A DNA stretch of 64,000 bases from Rhodobacter calidifons. Lineage in GTDB: Bacteria > Pseudomonadota > Alphaproteobacteria > Rhodobacterales > Rhodobacteraceae. Under the pieces are notes generated by a model. That model was not told the origin of the DNA. It saw nothing but the letters and a program-made list of their open reading frames with translations, and did not search any database. The position numbers were made by a program, and so were the translations under genes. The number at the start of each line of letters is the position of its first letter. Within the stretch, counting starts at the first letter, position 1. The stretch is from positions 1 to 64,000 of the forward strand of contig NZ_JAANHS010000011.1 in the NCBI RefSeq assembly GCF_011174775.1. The letters run 5' to 3'. Shown here piece after piece: positions 48,152-57,939 of the stretch.

Positions 48152-49804
48152 ATGAGCGACAGTGCGCGGGGCCAGAGCGGCCCGACGGAGTTCCTACCCA
48201 AGCTGCTGACGGTCTGGCGCGAGGGCTATCGGCTTGCCGATCTGCGCGCCGATGCGCTGGCCGGGCTGACCGTGGCGATCGTCGCCCTGCCCCTGTCCAT
48301 GGCCATCGCCATCGCCAGCGGCGTGGGGCCGGAACGCGGGCTTTACACCACCATCGTCGGCGGCTTCCTCGTCAGCGCGCTGGGCGGGTCGCGCTATCAG
48401 ATCGGCGGGCCGGCGGGGGCGTTCATCGTGCTGGTGTCGGCCTGTGTCATGGCGATCGGGGTCGAGGGGCTGATCCTGGCCACGCTGCTGTCCGGGGTGA
48501 TCCTGATCGCAGCCGGGGCGCTGCGGATCGGGACCTATATCCGCTATATCCCCTATCCCGTGACCGTTGGCTTCACCGCCGGGATCGCGGTCATCATCTT
48601 CGCCAGCCAGCTGCGCGAGATGTTCGGGCTGACATTGCCGGGGGGCGAACCGGGCGAGATCCTGGCCAAGGTAGAGGCGCTGTGGGCCGCAAGGGAAACG
48701 GTCACCTGGGCGGCCGTCGCGGTCGCCGCGCTGACCGCAGCGGTGATCCTGGGCCTGCGACAGGTCCGGCCGCATTGGCCGGGGATGCTGATCGGGGTGG
48801 TCACCGCGTCGGTCGTCACGGCGGCTCTGGGCCTGCCGGTCGCCACCATCGGCACGCGCTTTGGCGCCCTGCCGCAGATCCTGCCCGCGCCGTCCCTGCC
48901 CGACCTGAGCCTTTGGCGCGAGGCGCTGCCCTGGGCGGCGAGCTTTGCCCTTCTGGGCGCGATCGAGTCGCTCTTGTCCGCCGTCGTCGCCGACGGGATG
49001 TCCGGCACGCGCCATCGGTCGAACGCGGAACTGGTGGCGCAGGGCGTGGCGAACATCGGTTCGGCCCTCTTTGGCGGCTTCTGCGTCACCGGGACCATTG
49101 CGCGCACGGCAACCAACGTGCGGGCGGGCAGCCGGGGGCCGGTGTCGGGGATGCTGCATGCGCTGTTCCTTCTGGCCTTCCTGATGGTCGCGGCCCCCCT
49201 GGCCGCCTATATCCCGCTGGCTGCACTTGCCGGCGTGCTGGCCGTCGTCGCCTGGGGCATGGCAGAGCGGCACGAGTTCGCGGCCCTGCTGCGGTCCTCG
49301 CGCGGGGATGCGCTGGTGGTCAGCGTGACCTTCCTGCTGGTGGTGTTCCGCGACCTGACCGAGGGGATCATCGTCGGCTTCGCGCTGGCGGGCCTCGTCT
49401 TCATCAAGCGGATGTCCGAGACCGCCGCCGTCCGGCCCCGTACCGACCAGCCCGAAACGCCGCGTGCCGACCGGGTGGTCTATCACCTGGAGGGCCCCTA
49501 TTTCTTTGGCGCCGCCGCGCAGCTGGGCGGGGTGCTGGACCGCATCGCCGAGGCCCCCCGGGCTCTGGTCCTGGACATGTCGGCGGTGCCGCTGATCGAC
49601 AGTTCCGGCGCGCGGGGCTTTCACAGCCTGGCCGACCGCGCGCGGCGCAAGGGTGGGCAGCTTTACCTTGTGGGCCTGACCCACAAGCTGCGGCGTCAGC
49701 TGGAGGCGCAGGGCCTGCGCGAACCGGAAGTGCTGTACCTGCCCGACATCCAGGCCGTCGATGCCGCGCTGGATGGCCCCGCAACCGTCGGCGAATCACG
49801 CTGA
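48152..49804 (+). CDS. SulP-family anion transporter with STAS domain
   Basis: This 550-residue inner-membrane transporter has about 10-12 membrane helices (LAGLTVAIVALPLSMAIAIASG, the SulP signature region) and a C-terminal STAS domain (ALVLDMSAVPLIDSSGARGF). SulP proteins carry sulfate, bicarbonate or C4-dicarboxylates; this sequence does not tell which. Its ATG at 48152 (MSDSARGQS) is divergent from the PNPOx-like gene. A hairpin follows at 49847. Confidence 0.88.
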   Translation: MSDSARGQSGPTEFLPKLLTVWREGYRLADLRADALAGLTVAIVALPLSMAIAIASGVGPERGLYTTIVGGFLVSALGGSRYQIGGPAGAFIVLVSACVMAIGVEGLILATLLSGVILIAAGALRIGTYIRYIPYPVTVGFTAGIAVIIFASQLREMFGLTLPGGEPGEILAKVEALWAARETVTWAAVAVAALTAAVILGLRQVRPHWPGMLIGVVTASVVTAALGLPVATIGTRFGALPQILPAPSLPDLSLWREALPWAASFALLGAIESLLSAVVADGMSGTRHRSNAELVAQGVANIGSALFGGFCVTGTIARTATNVRAGSRGPVSGMLHALFLLAFLMVAAPLAAYIPLAALAGVLAVVAWGMAERHEFAALLRSSRGDALVVSVTFLLVVFRDLTEGIIVGFALAGLVFIKRMSETAAVRPRTDQPETPRADRVVYHLEGPYFFGAAAQLGGVLDRIAEAPRALVLDMSAVPLIDSSGARGFHSLADRARRKGGQLYLVGLTHKLRRQLEAQGLREPEVLYLPDIQAVDAALDGPATVGESR

Positions 49805-49846
49805 CCCTTTACCGGGTTTCAAGGTCTGCCCCCCTGCACCCCCGCG

Positions 49847-49865
49847 CCCGCAGCACCCCTGCGGG
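49847..49865 (+). terminator. Hairpin after the SulP gene
   Basis: CCCGCAG and CTGCGGG form a 7-bp stem around a 5-nt loop about 43 bp after the SulP stop codon. There is no clear U-run, so it is a weak terminator candidate. Confidence 0.4.
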
Positions 49866-49921
49866 TGTGAGCGGTAACGGCTGTGCGAAAGCAAGCACTT
49901 GGCCGCCACACTTTTCACACA

Positions 49922-49964
49922 TTTGCAGAATTGACTACCAATCAGTCAATGAATTTACAGAATT
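49922..49964. promoter_or_regulatory. Candidate operator region upstream of acs
   Basis: The 288-bp gap before acs is markedly AT-rich at 49910-50010. It holds a dyad TTGACT-N7-AGTCAA (49931-49949). It also holds two copies of TTTRCAGAATT (49922-49932 and 49954-49964) spaced 32 bp apart, about three helical turns. This is consistent with control of acs by a dimeric regulator, perhaps of the acetate/glyoxylate type, but no binding protein is identified. Confidence 0.45.
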
Positions 49965-50092
49965 ATGTTGGAAAAATAGGGGGTTACGAAATTCTTTACG
50001 AAGTGCTAAGTTTACCCGGGGAAAGAGGGTTCCTGGCCGAATACTGATACAGTCGAGGGGTGTCTGTGACAGCCCTTCGGGAGGAGAAGAGA

Positions 50093-52051
50093 ATGAGCGA
50101 AGCAGCCAAATCCGTCTATCCGCCGTCCGCCGACTTTGTTGCCAGGGCGCATGTCGATGCCGAGGGCTATGCCCGGCGTTACGCCGCCTCGATCGCGGAC
50201 CCCGAGGCGTTCTGGGGTGCGGAAGGCCAGCGGATTGACTGGATCCGGCCCTATACCCGGGTGAAGAACACCTCGTTCCAGCCGGGCAACGTGTCGATCA
50301 GGTGGTTCGAGGACGGCACGCTGAACGTCAGCGCCAACTGCATCGACCGCCACATGCTGACCCGCGCCGAGCAGACCGCGATCATCTGGGAGCCGGACGA
50401 TCCGAAGACCCCGGCCAGGCACATCACCTACCGCGAGCTTCTGGAACAGACTTGCCGCCTGGCCAACGTGCTGAAAGCGCATGGGGTGCAGAAGGGCGAC
50501 CGCGTGGTCCTTTACATGCCGATGATCCCCGAGGCAGCCTATGCGATGCTGGCCTGCACCCGGATCGGGGCGATCCATTCGGTGGTGTTCGGCGGCTTTT
50601 CTCCCGATGCGCTGGCCAACCGGATCAACGACTGCGACGCGAAGCTTGTCATCACGGCCGACTGGGCGCCGCGCGGCGGCCGGAAGACGGGCCTCAAGGA
50701 CAACACCGACAAGGCGCTGCTGCATTGCTCGGACCATGTGAAGGTGCTGGTGGTCAAGCGCACCGGCGATCAGACCTCCTGGGTCGAGGGGCGCGATTTC
50801 GACCTGACGGCGGAAATGGCGGCGGCCAAGCCCTATTGCCCCTATGTCGAGGTCGGCGCGGAAGACCCGATGTTCATCCTTTACACCTCGGGCTCGACCG
50901 GCAAGCCGAAGGGCGTGGTGCATACCACGGGCGGCTATCTGGTCTATGCCTCGATGACGCAGCAGCTGACCTTCGACTATCACGACGGCGATGTCTTCTG
51001 GTGCACGGCGGACGTGGGCTGGGTCACAGGGCACAGCTATATCGTCTACGGGCCTCTGGCCAATGGCGCCACGACGCTGATGTTCGAGGGCGTGCCGACC
51101 TACCCCGACGCGGGCCGCTTCTGGGAGGTCTGCGCCAAGCACAAGGTCAACCAGTTCTACACCGCCCCCACCGCGATCCGTTCGCTGATGGGGCTGGGCA
51201 CCGAATGGGTCGAAAAGCACGACCTGTCGTCGCTGAAGGTGCTGGGCTCGGTGGGCGAGCCGATCAACCCCGAGGCCTGGGCCTGGTACAACACCCATGT
51301 CGGCAAGGGGAAGCTGCCGATCGTCGATACCTTCTGGCAGACCGAGACCGGCGGCCACATGCTGACGCCGCTGCCCGGCGCGATCCCGACCAAGCCCGGC
51401 TCGGCCACCAAGCCCTTTTTCGGCGTCAAGCCGGTGGTGCTGGATGCGGCCTCGGGCAAGGTGCAGGAAGAGGTCGAGACCGAGGGCGTGCTGTGCTTTG
51501 CCGACAGCTGGCCGGGGCAGATGCGGACGCTGTGGGGCGACCACCAGCGGTTCGAGGAAGCCTATTTCAGCCAGTACAAGGGCTATTACTTCACCGGTGA
51601 CGGCTGCCGGCGCGATGCGGACGGCTATTACTGGATCACGGGCCGGGTGGATGACGTCATCAACGTCAGCGGCCACCGGATGGGCACGGCAGAGGTGGAA
51701 TCGGCGCTGGTCGCGCACGAGGCGGTGGCCGAAGCGGCCGTGGTGGGCTATCCGCACGACATCAAGGGCCAGGGCATCTATGCCTATGTGACCCTGATGA
51801 AGGGGGTCGAGCCCAGCGAGGAGTTGCGCAAGGAGCTGGAGGCCTGGGTGCGGCAGGAGATCGGTCCGATCGCCAAGCCCGACCTGATCCAGTGGGCGCC
51901 GGGCCTGCCCAAGACCCGGTCCGGCAAGATCATGCGCCGCATCCTGCGCAAGATCGCCGAGAACGACTTTGGCTCCCTTGGCGACACCTCGACCCTTGCC
52001 GATCCCTCGGTGGTCGATGACCTGATCGCCAACCGCATGAACCGGGGCTAG
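50093..52051 (+). CDS. acs: Acetyl-CoA synthetase
   Basis: This 652-residue AMP-forming enzyme converts acetate, ATP and CoA to acetyl-CoA, AMP and pyrophosphate. Core motifs are [11 protein letters not shown] (ATP), [10 protein letters not shown] and the C-terminal [11 protein letters not shown], whose Lys is the site of inhibitory acetylation in this family. The ATG at 50093 follows GGAGGAGAAGAG. It is the first gene of a run of closely spaced plus-strand genes that continues with adk and an acetate-type symporter. Confidence 0.96.
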   Translation: MSEAAKSVYPPSADFVARAHVDAEGYARRYAASIADPEAFWGAEGQRIDWIRPYTRVKNTSFQPGNVSIRWFEDGTLNVSANCIDRHMLTRAEQTAIIWEPDDPKTPARHITYRELLEQTCRLANVLKAHGVQKGDRVVLYMPMIPEAAYAMLACTRIGAIHSVVFGGFSPDALANRINDCDAKLVITADWAPRGGRKTGLKDNTDKALLHCSDHVKVLVVKRTGDQTSWVEGRDFDLTAEMAAAKPYCPYVEVGAEDPMFILYTSGSTGKPKGVVHTTGGYLVYASMTQQLTFDYHDGDVFWCTADVGWVTGHSYIVYGPLANGATTLMFEGVPTYPDAGRFWEVCAKHKVNQFYTAPTAIRSLMGLGTEWVEKHDLSSLKVLGSVGEPINPEAWAWYNTHVGKGKLPIVDTFWQTETGGHMLTPLPGAIPTKPGSATKPFFGVKPVVLDAASGKVQEEVETEGVLCFADSWPGQMRTLWGDHQRFEEAYFSQYKGYYFTGDGCRRDADGYYWITGRVDDVINVSGHRMGTAEVESALVAHEAVAEAAVVGYPHDIKGQGIYAYVTLMKGVEPSEELRKELEAWVRQEIGPIAKPDLIQWAPGLPKTRSGKIMRRILRKIAENDFGSLGDTSTLADPSVVDDLIANRMNRG

Positions 52052-52055
52052 GGGC

Positions 52056-52718
52056 GTGGGTCCGGTTCTGATCCTTCTTGGCCCGCCCGGAGCAGGCAAG
52101 GGCACGCAGGCGCGGATGCTGGAGAAGGACTTCGGTCTGGTCCAGCTTTCGACCGGCGACCTGTTGCGCGCGGCGGTGGCGGCGGGAACCGAGGCGGGCC
52201 GCAAAGCCAAGGCGGTGATGGAGGCGGGTCAACTGGTCAGCGACGACATCGTGCTGGCGATCCTGAAGGACCGCATGGCGCAGCAGGATGTGGCCAAGGG
52301 CATCATCCTGGACGGCTTTCCGCGCACCGCCGGTCAGGCTGCCGCGCTGGACGGGCTTCTGGCCGAGGCGGGGGCGCGCGTGACCGCCGCCATCAGCCTT
52401 GAAGTCGAGGACGAGGCGATGGTCGCCCGCGTCTCGGGCCGCTACACCTGCGCCGCCTGCGGCGAGGGGTATCATGACGAGTTCAAGCAGCCCGCCACGG
52501 CGGGGACCTGCGACAAATGCGGCGGCACGGCGTTCAAGCGCCGGGCCGACGACACTGCCGAGACGGTGCGGGCCAGGCTTGCCGCCTACCACGCCGACAC
52601 GGCACCGCTGATCGCGTTTTACGAGTCGCAGTCAGTGCTGGAACGGGTGCCGGCGATGGGGTCCATCGACGGCATCCGCGCCATGCTGGCCGATATCGTG
52701 GGGCGCGTTTCAGCCTGA
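52056..52718 (+). CDS. adk: Adenylate kinase, zinc-LID type
   Basis: This 220-residue enzyme interconverts AMP + ATP and 2 ADP. It has the P-loop GPPGAGKGTQA, the AMP-binding QLSTGDLLRAAV and DGFPRT motifs, and a long LID with four zinc-binding Cys (CAACGEGYHDEF and CDKCGG). The start is GTG, 4 nt after the acs stop. Acs releases AMP, so coupled adk would recycle it, a sensible metabolic pairing. This may be an extra copy beside a housekeeping adk elsewhere. Confidence 0.94.
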   Translation: MGPVLILLGPPGAGKGTQARMLEKDFGLVQLSTGDLLRAAVAAGTEAGRKAKAVMEAGQLVSDDIVLAILKDRMAQQDVAKGIILDGFPRTAGQAAALDGLLAEAGARVTAAISLEVEDEAMVARVSGRYTCAACGEGYHDEFKQPATAGTCDKCGGTAFKRRADDTAETVRARLAAYHADTAPLIAFYESQSVLERVPAMGSIDGIRAMLADIVGRVSA

Positions 52719-52778
52719 CGGGAGGGGCCGTTCCCCCGGATCCCCCGGGGGGCGGAAAACAAGAAAGGGAGAGTACTC

Positions 52779-53036
52779 ATGGCAGACAAATCTTCTGCCA
52801 ACGCCTATTGGGCAGCGAACGTCCGGATCATCCTGATTTCTCTGGCGATCTGGTTCGCATGCTCGTTCGGGCTTGGCATCCTGCTTCGGCCTGCGCTGAA
52901 GGGCATCATGATCGGCGGTGCCGATCTGGGCTTCTGGATGGCGCAGAACGGGTCGATCTATGTCTTCATCATCCTGATTTTCGCCTACGCGAAGATGATG
53001 GGCAAGGTCGACCGCGATCACGGCGTGGAAGAGTAA
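52779..53036 (+). CDS. DUF4212 small symporter subunit
   Basis: This 85-residue protein has two membrane helices (IILISLAIWFACSFGLGILL and SIYVFIILIFAYAKMMG) and the family's DUF4212 architecture. Such proteins always accompany a sodium:solute symporter of the type encoded next and are thought to be its small subunit. It has GGGAG upstream and ends 13 bp before the symporter. Confidence 0.92.
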   Translation: MADKSSANAYWAANVRIILISLAIWFACSFGLGILLRPALKGIMIGGADLGFWMAQNGSIYVFIILIFAYAKMMGKVDRDHGVEE

Positions 53037-53049
53037 GGGGACGGGACAG

Positions 53050-55005
53050 ATGGATCAGTTTACCCTGAACCTGATCGTGGTTGGCATCACCTTTGCCATC
53101 TACATCGGGATTGCGATCTGGGCCCGGGCGGGCTCGACCTCGGAATTCTATGCGGCCGGTCAGGGTGTTCCCCCGGTCATGAACGGCATGGCGACGGGCG
53201 CGGACTGGATGTCGGCGGCCTCGTTCATTTCCATGGCGGGGATCATCGCCCTGGCCCCGGTCGGCGGCTACACGCAATCGGCCTTCCTGATGGGCTGGAC
53301 CGGGGGCTATGTGCTTCTGGCGATGCTTCTGGCGCCCTATCTGCGCAAGTTCGGCAAGTTCACCGTGCCGGAATTCATCGGCGACCGCTTCTATTCCAAG
53401 ACGGCGCGACTGGTGGCGGTGCTTTGCCTGATCGTGATCTCGGTCACCTACGTTATCGGCCAGATGCGCGGCGTCGGCGTGACCTTCTCGCGCTTCCTGG
53501 AAGTGACGACCGACACCGGCCTCTACATCGGTGCCGCCGTCGTGTTCGCCTATGCCGTGCTTGGCGGGATGAAGGGGATCACCTACACCCAGGTTGCCCA
53601 GTACATCGTGCTGATCATCGCCTACACCATCCCGGCGATCTTCATCTCGCTGTCCTTGACCGGCAACTTCCTGCCGCAGCTGGGCCTGATCGGGTCCTAT
53701 GCACCGCAGGGCGGCGAGATCTCGATGCTGGCCAAGCTGGACCAGGTCGTGACGGAACTGGGCTTCACCGCCTACACCGCCGACACGACGAACATGTTCA
53801 ACATGTTCCTCTTCACCATGGCGCTGATGATCGGCACCGCGGGCCTGCCGCACGTCATCATCCGCTTCTTCACCGTTCCGAAGGTCGCGGACGCCCGTTC
53901 GTCGGCCGGCTGGGCGCTGGTGTTCATCGCGCTTCTGTACACCGTCGCTCCGGCGGTGGGGGCGATGGCCCGGCTGAACCTGTCCACCACCTTCTGGCCG
54001 GGTGCGGTTGACGGCTCGGCCTTCTCGAAGCCCGCGCTGTCGGTTGCGGAAATCGAGTCGAACCCGAAACTGTCCTGGATCAACACCTGGAAGGCCACCA
54101 AGCTTCTGGAGTTCGAGGACAAGAACGGCGACGGCCTGATCCAGTACTTCAACGAGCCCAAGGCCGTGACCGAGGCCAACAAGGCCCTGGCCGAAGCCCA
54201 GAAGGCCCTGGCGGAAGCCGCGGCGGATGCCGACAAGACCGCGCTGGAAGCTGCCGTGACGGCCGCGACCGAAGCGCGCGACAAGGTGCTGGCCGAAACC
54301 ATGCTGGGCGGCAAGTCGATGGCCGAACTTGGCCTGACCGCGAACGAGGTCACCAAGGTGGACAACGACATCATGGTGCTGGCGAACCCGGAAATCGCGG
54401 CTCTGCCGGGCTGGGTCGTGGCGCTGGTCGCCGCGGGTGGTCTGGCGGCTGCGCTCTCCACCGCTGCGGGTCTGCTCTTGGCCATCTCGTCGGCCGTAAG
54501 CCATGACCTGATCAAGGGCGCGATCAATCCGAACATCAGCGAAAAGGGCGAACTTCTGGCCGCCCGGATCTCGATGGCCTTCGCGATTGCGCTGGCCACC
54601 TGGCTTGGCCTCAACCCGCCCGGCTTTGCAGCGCAGGTGGTGGCGCTGGCCTTCGGTCTGGCGGCTGCCACGATCTTCCCGGTCCTCATGATGGGGATCT
54701 TCTCGAAGCGCGTGAACACCGCCGGTGCCGTCACCGGGATGCTGGCCGGTCTGGTCTTCACCTCGGTCTACATCTTCCTCTACCTGGGCTGGTTCTTCAT
54801 CCCCGGCACGAACGTGTATCCGAACACGCCGGATCAGCACTTCTTCGGGATCTCGCCGCTGTCGATCGGCACCATCGGTGCGGTGGTGAACTTCATCGTC
54901 GCCTATGTGGTGTCGATGGTCACCAAGGCCCCGCCGCAGCATGTGGTGGACCTGGTGGAATCGATCCGCGTGCCCAAGGGCGCCGGACAGGCCGTGGCTC
55001 ACTAA
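53050..55005 (+). CDS. Sodium:solute symporter (acetate-type SSS, VC_2705-like)
   Basis: This 651-residue symporter of the SSS family has about 13 membrane helices and is related to ActP acetate permeases. The core FYAAGQGVPPVMNGMATGADWMSAAS motif region is present. Between helices, residues about 345-445 form a soluble insert. It has a calcium-loop-like DKNGDGLIQYFN (Asp357, Asn359, Asp361) followed by an Ala/Glu-rich helix that is strongly coiled-coil-like. Placement directly after acs and adk suggests uptake of acetate or a similar short acid. Confidence 0.92.
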   Translation: MDQFTLNLIVVGITFAIYIGIAIWARAGSTSEFYAAGQGVPPVMNGMATGADWMSAASFISMAGIIALAPVGGYTQSAFLMGWTGGYVLLAMLLAPYLRKFGKFTVPEFIGDRFYSKTARLVAVLCLIVISVTYVIGQMRGVGVTFSRFLEVTTDTGLYIGAAVVFAYAVLGGMKGITYTQVAQYIVLIIAYTIPAIFISLSLTGNFLPQLGLIGSYAPQGGEISMLAKLDQVVTELGFTAYTADTTNMFNMFLFTMALMIGTAGLPHVIIRFFTVPKVADARSSAGWALVFIALLYTVAPAVGAMARLNLSTTFWPGAVDGSAFSKPALSVAEIESNPKLSWINTWKATKLLEFEDKNGDGLIQYFNEPKAVTEANKALAEAQKALAEAAADADKTALEAAVTAATEARDKVLAETMLGGKSMAELGLTANEVTKVDNDIMVLANPEIAALPGWVVALVAAGGLAAALSTAAGLLLAISSAVSHDLIKGAINPNISEKGELLAARISMAFAIALATWLGLNPPGFAAQVVALAFGLAAATIFPVLMMGIFSKRVNTAGAVTGMLAGLVFTSVYIFLYLGWFFIPGTNVYPNTPDQHFFGISPLSIGTIGAVVNFIVAYVVSMVTKAPPQHVVDLVESIRVPKGAGQAVAH

Positions 55006-55062
55006 GACCCTTTGCGCCTCCGGGGAAACCCGGGGGCGCATCCTCCTTGCCGGAACAGGATC

Positions 55063-56886
55063 ATGGATCAGGACAGCACCCCGCTTCTGGCCTTCCTGGA
55101 GACGGTGCACCCCTACGACAGCCTGCCGCGGGACGAGATGGCGCGTGTCGCCGCCTCCTTCAGCCGCAGGCATTACGACGACGGTGCGGTGATCTATGCC
55201 GCCGGAGAGCCGCTGACCGGGATCTTCCTGATCCTGGAAGGCTCGGTCGAGGTGCTGGAGCCTTCCGGGGGCCTCGTGTCCCTTCTCGGTCCGCGCAACA
55301 GTTTCGGCGAACGCGGGCTGTTGCGCGACGGGATGGCGGTGACGACGGCGCGCGCGACCCGGGGCGCGGACATCCTCATGCTGCCGGAGGCCGAGTTCCG
55401 CCGCCTGATCGCGACCTATCCGGCCTTCGAGCGCTTTTTCCACCGGGGACGCCAGCACGAGGCGCGCGAGGCCGACATCTCGACCCGCAAGGTCGGCGAC
55501 CTGATCGCCCGCGCGCCGATTGCCGTGCCGCCCGACACGCCCATCCGCGAGGCGGCCAGACGGATGCGCGATGCGCATATCTCCTGCCTGGCGATCACCG
55601 AAGGCGACCGGCTGGTCGGCATCGTCACCGCGAGGGATTTCGTGAACAAGGTGCTGGCCGAGGGGCTGGACCCTGCGGCCCCGGTAAGCCGGGTGATGGC
55701 GGCTGACCCGATGGTGCTGACGCCGGACAGTCTGGGGTCGGACGTGCTGAACCGGATGCTGGAGCACCGGATCGGCCATCTGCCGGTGGTGGATGACGGC
55801 AGGCTGGTGGGCATGATCACCCAGACCGATCTGGTGCGGTTCCAGGCGGTGTCCTCGGCCCTGCTGGTGCGCGACGCCGCGACGGCGCAGACGGTGGCGG
55901 AACTGGCCGAGAATACGGCGCGCATCCCCCGCCTTCTGGTGCAGCTGGTCGGCGGCGGCAGCGCGCATGAGGTGGTGACGCGGCTGATCACCGACATCGC
56001 AGATACGGTGACGCGGCGGCTTCTGGCGATGGCCGAGGCGGAACTGGGCCCGGCGCCGGTGCCTTACCTCTGGCTCGCCTGCGGCAGCCAGGGGCGGCAG
56101 GAGCAGACGGGCGTCAGCGATCAGGACAACTGCCTGATGATCGACGATGCCGCGACCGAGGCCGACATGGGCTATTTTGCCCGGCTGGCGAAGATCGTCT
56201 CGGACGGGCTGAACGCCTGCGGCTATGTCTATTGCCCCGGTGACATGATGGCGACCAATCCGCAGTGGTGCCAGCGCATGTCCGTCTGGCGCGGCTATTT
56301 CCGCAAATGGATCACGACCCCCGATCCGATGGCGCAGATGCTGGCCAGCGTGATGTTCGACCTGCGCGCCATCGGCGGGACGGCCAGCCTTTACACCGAA
56401 TTGCAGGCCGAAGTGCTTGAGCTGGCCGCGAAGAACTCGATCTTCGTGGCGCACATGATCTCCAACAGCCTGAAGCACAATCCTCCGCTGGGCCTGTTGC
56501 GCGGCTTCGCCACGATCCGGTCGGGGGAATACAAGAACCACATCGACCTCAAGCACAACGGCGTGGTGCCGGTGGTCGATCTGGGACGGGTCTATGCGCT
56601 GATCGGACAGTTGCCAGCGGTGAACACGCGCGCCCGGCTGGAAGCGGCGGTAGAGGCGGGCGTCATCAGCGCCAGCGGAGGGCGCGACCTGATCGAGGCA
56701 TACGACCTGATCGCTCAGGCCCGGCTGGAACATCAGGCGCGGCGGGTGAAGGGCGGAGAAAAGCCCGACAACTTCATCGCGCCCTCGGAACTGTCGGATT
56801 TCGAACGCAGCCACCTGCGCGACGCCTTTGTCGTCGTGCGCACCATGCAATCTGCCGTGGGCCAGGCCCGCGGCGCCAGGAGTTGA
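55063..56886 (+). CDS. CNMP-CBS-DUF294 putative nucleotidyltransferase
   Basis: This 607-residue cytosolic protein has a cyclic-nucleotide-binding-like domain (about residues 20-140, GSVEVLEPSGG, GERGLLRDG), two CBS domains (about 150-270) and a DUF294 nucleotidyltransferase core. The core carries CGSQGRQEQTGVSDQDN, the G-S-x-G-R...D-x-D pattern of the GlnD-like superfamily. A helical DUF294_C region ends it. It resembles a signal-responsive protein-modifying enzyme. The family is repeatedly found with SSS acetate-type symporters, so its target may be the symporter or its regulators. The substrate is unknown. Confidence 0.88.
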   Translation: MDQDSTPLLAFLETVHPYDSLPRDEMARVAASFSRRHYDDGAVIYAAGEPLTGIFLILEGSVEVLEPSGGLVSLLGPRNSFGERGLLRDGMAVTTARATRGADILMLPEAEFRRLIATYPAFERFFHRGRQHEAREADISTRKVGDLIARAPIAVPPDTPIREAARRMRDAHISCLAITEGDRLVGIVTARDFVNKVLAEGLDPAAPVSRVMAADPMVLTPDSLGSDVLNRMLEHRIGHLPVVDDGRLVGMITQTDLVRFQAVSSALLVRDAATAQTVAELAENTARIPRLLVQLVGGGSAHEVVTRLITDIADTVTRRLLAMAEAELGPAPVPYLWLACGSQGRQEQTGVSDQDNCLMIDDAATEADMGYFARLAKIVSDGLNACGYVYCPGDMMATNPQWCQRMSVWRGYFRKWITTPDPMAQMLASVMFDLRAIGGTASLYTELQAEVLELAAKNSIFVAHMISNSLKHNPPLGLLRGFATIRSGEYKNHIDLKHNGVVPVVDLGRVYALIGQLPAVNTRARLEAAVEAGVISASGGRDLIEAYDLIAQARLEHQARRVKGGEKPDNFIAPSELSDFERSHLRDAFVVVRTMQSAVGQARGARS

Positions 56887-56890
56887 TCAG

Positions 56891-57409
56891 ATGGCCCTTG
56901 AACTGATCGGCGCGATCCTTGCGGCCGCCACCCTGGGCCTGCTGGCCTGGGCGCTGCGGCGCTGGCGGCCCGGCCTGCCGCGCTGGTTCGTGCCCGTCAT
57001 GGCGGCGGCGGGCCTGATCGGCGCGACGCTGGTGCTGGAATACAGCTGGTATGGCCGGGTCGCGGCGGAACTGCCGCCGGGGATCGAAGTGGTCCGCGTC
57101 GAGGAAGAGGCGATGCCGCTGCGGCCCTGGACCTACCTCAAGCCGATCACCATGCGCTTCTGGGCCCTGGACCAGCGCAAGCGGATGATCCACCCGCAGA
57201 TCGGCAGTCTGCGGATTGTGCCGCTGCTGAAATTCGCACGCTGGCGCCCGGTCGAAAGCGGCCTCATGGCCATCGACTGCGCCGGGGGGCGGCAGGTTCT
57301 GGTGGTCGAGGGGGTGGAGATCACCGAGGCCGGGGAATTGACGGGGGCAGAGTGGCAGGCGGCTCCCGAGGGCGATGCCCTTCAGGCCGCCGCGTGCAGA
57401 GAGGGGTAG
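56891..57409 (+). CDS. Conserved membrane-anchored protein of unknown function
   Basis: This 172-residue protein has two N-terminal hydrophobic helices (LIGAILAAATLGLLAWAL and WFVPVMAAAGLIGATLVL) and a soluble C-terminal part with ELPPGIEVVRVEEEAM and RPWTYLKPITMRFWALDQ. I do not recognise the family. It is 4 bp after the DUF294 gene and 3 bp before a response regulator, so it belongs to the same operon and may be part of the same signalling device. Confidence 0.7.
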   Translation: MALELIGAILAAATLGLLAWALRRWRPGLPRWFVPVMAAAGLIGATLVLEYSWYGRVAAELPPGIEVVRVEEEAMPLRPWTYLKPITMRFWALDQRKRMIHPQIGSLRIVPLLKFARWRPVESGLMAIDCAGGRQVLVVEGVEITEAGELTGAEWQAAPEGDALQAAACREG

Positions 57410-57412
57410 GGC

Positions 57413-57793
57413 ATGGACCGCAAGCCGCGCATCCTGGTGGTCGAGGACGAGGACAACATCGCCGTCGCACTGGATTACCTGATGACCCGCGAAGGCTATG
57501 ACCATGACCGGGTCTCGAACGGGGCCGACGCCCTGCCCCGCATCCGCGACACCCATCCCGACCTGGTGCTGCTGGACGTGATGCTGCCCGAGGTCTCGGG
57601 CTACGAGATCTGCGAGGGCATCCGCACCGATCCCTCGCTGGCGGACGTGAAGGTGCTGATGATGACCGCGCGGGGGTCGGCCATCGAACGCCGCAAGGGC
57701 CTTGCGCTCGGGGCGGACGGGTTCATTTCGAAGCCTTTCGAGCTGAAGGACCTGCGCGACGAGGTGCGGCGGCTTCTGATCGGAGCGGGCTAG
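57413..57793 (+). CDS. Single-domain response regulator (CheY-like)
   Basis: This 126-residue receiver domain has the acidic pair in VVEDEDN, phospho-acceptor Asp55 (LVLLDVMLPE), Thr85 (MMTARG) and Lys107 (ISKPFE). It has no output domain. It sits between the DUF294 gene and a sensor-like exonuclease. Because the neighbour's kinase-like region lacks its His, another kinase may be the phosphodonor. Confidence 0.92.
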   Translation: MDRKPRILVVEDEDNIAVALDYLMTREGYDHDRVSNGADALPRIRDTHPDLVLLDVMLPEVSGYEICEGIRTDPSLADVKVLMMTARGSAIERRKGLALGADGFISKPFELKDLRDEVRRLLIGAG

Positions 57794-57939
57794 GCCATGG
57801 CCGGGCTTCGCGCAGGGGTGGGATGCAGGGCGCTTCCCTCCCCCCTTCGTGGGCGAGGGAGAGGATGGCGGGGCCGCTTGGCCTGGCCGGATGCCCCCCT
57901 CCCCCATCCCCTCGCCACGCGGGGGCGGGGAGGCAGAAG

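Noticed and set aside
54180-54290. Repeated GCCCTGGCCGAAGCC-like units as a DNA repeat
   Set aside because: They encode the Ala/Glu-rich helix of the symporter insert; the repetition is at protein level.
52969-56850. A 1293-codon minus-strand open frame
   Set aside because: It is antisense to the symporter and DUF294 genes and rich in Arg, His, Gln and Gly with no domain. GC-biased third positions create such frames.
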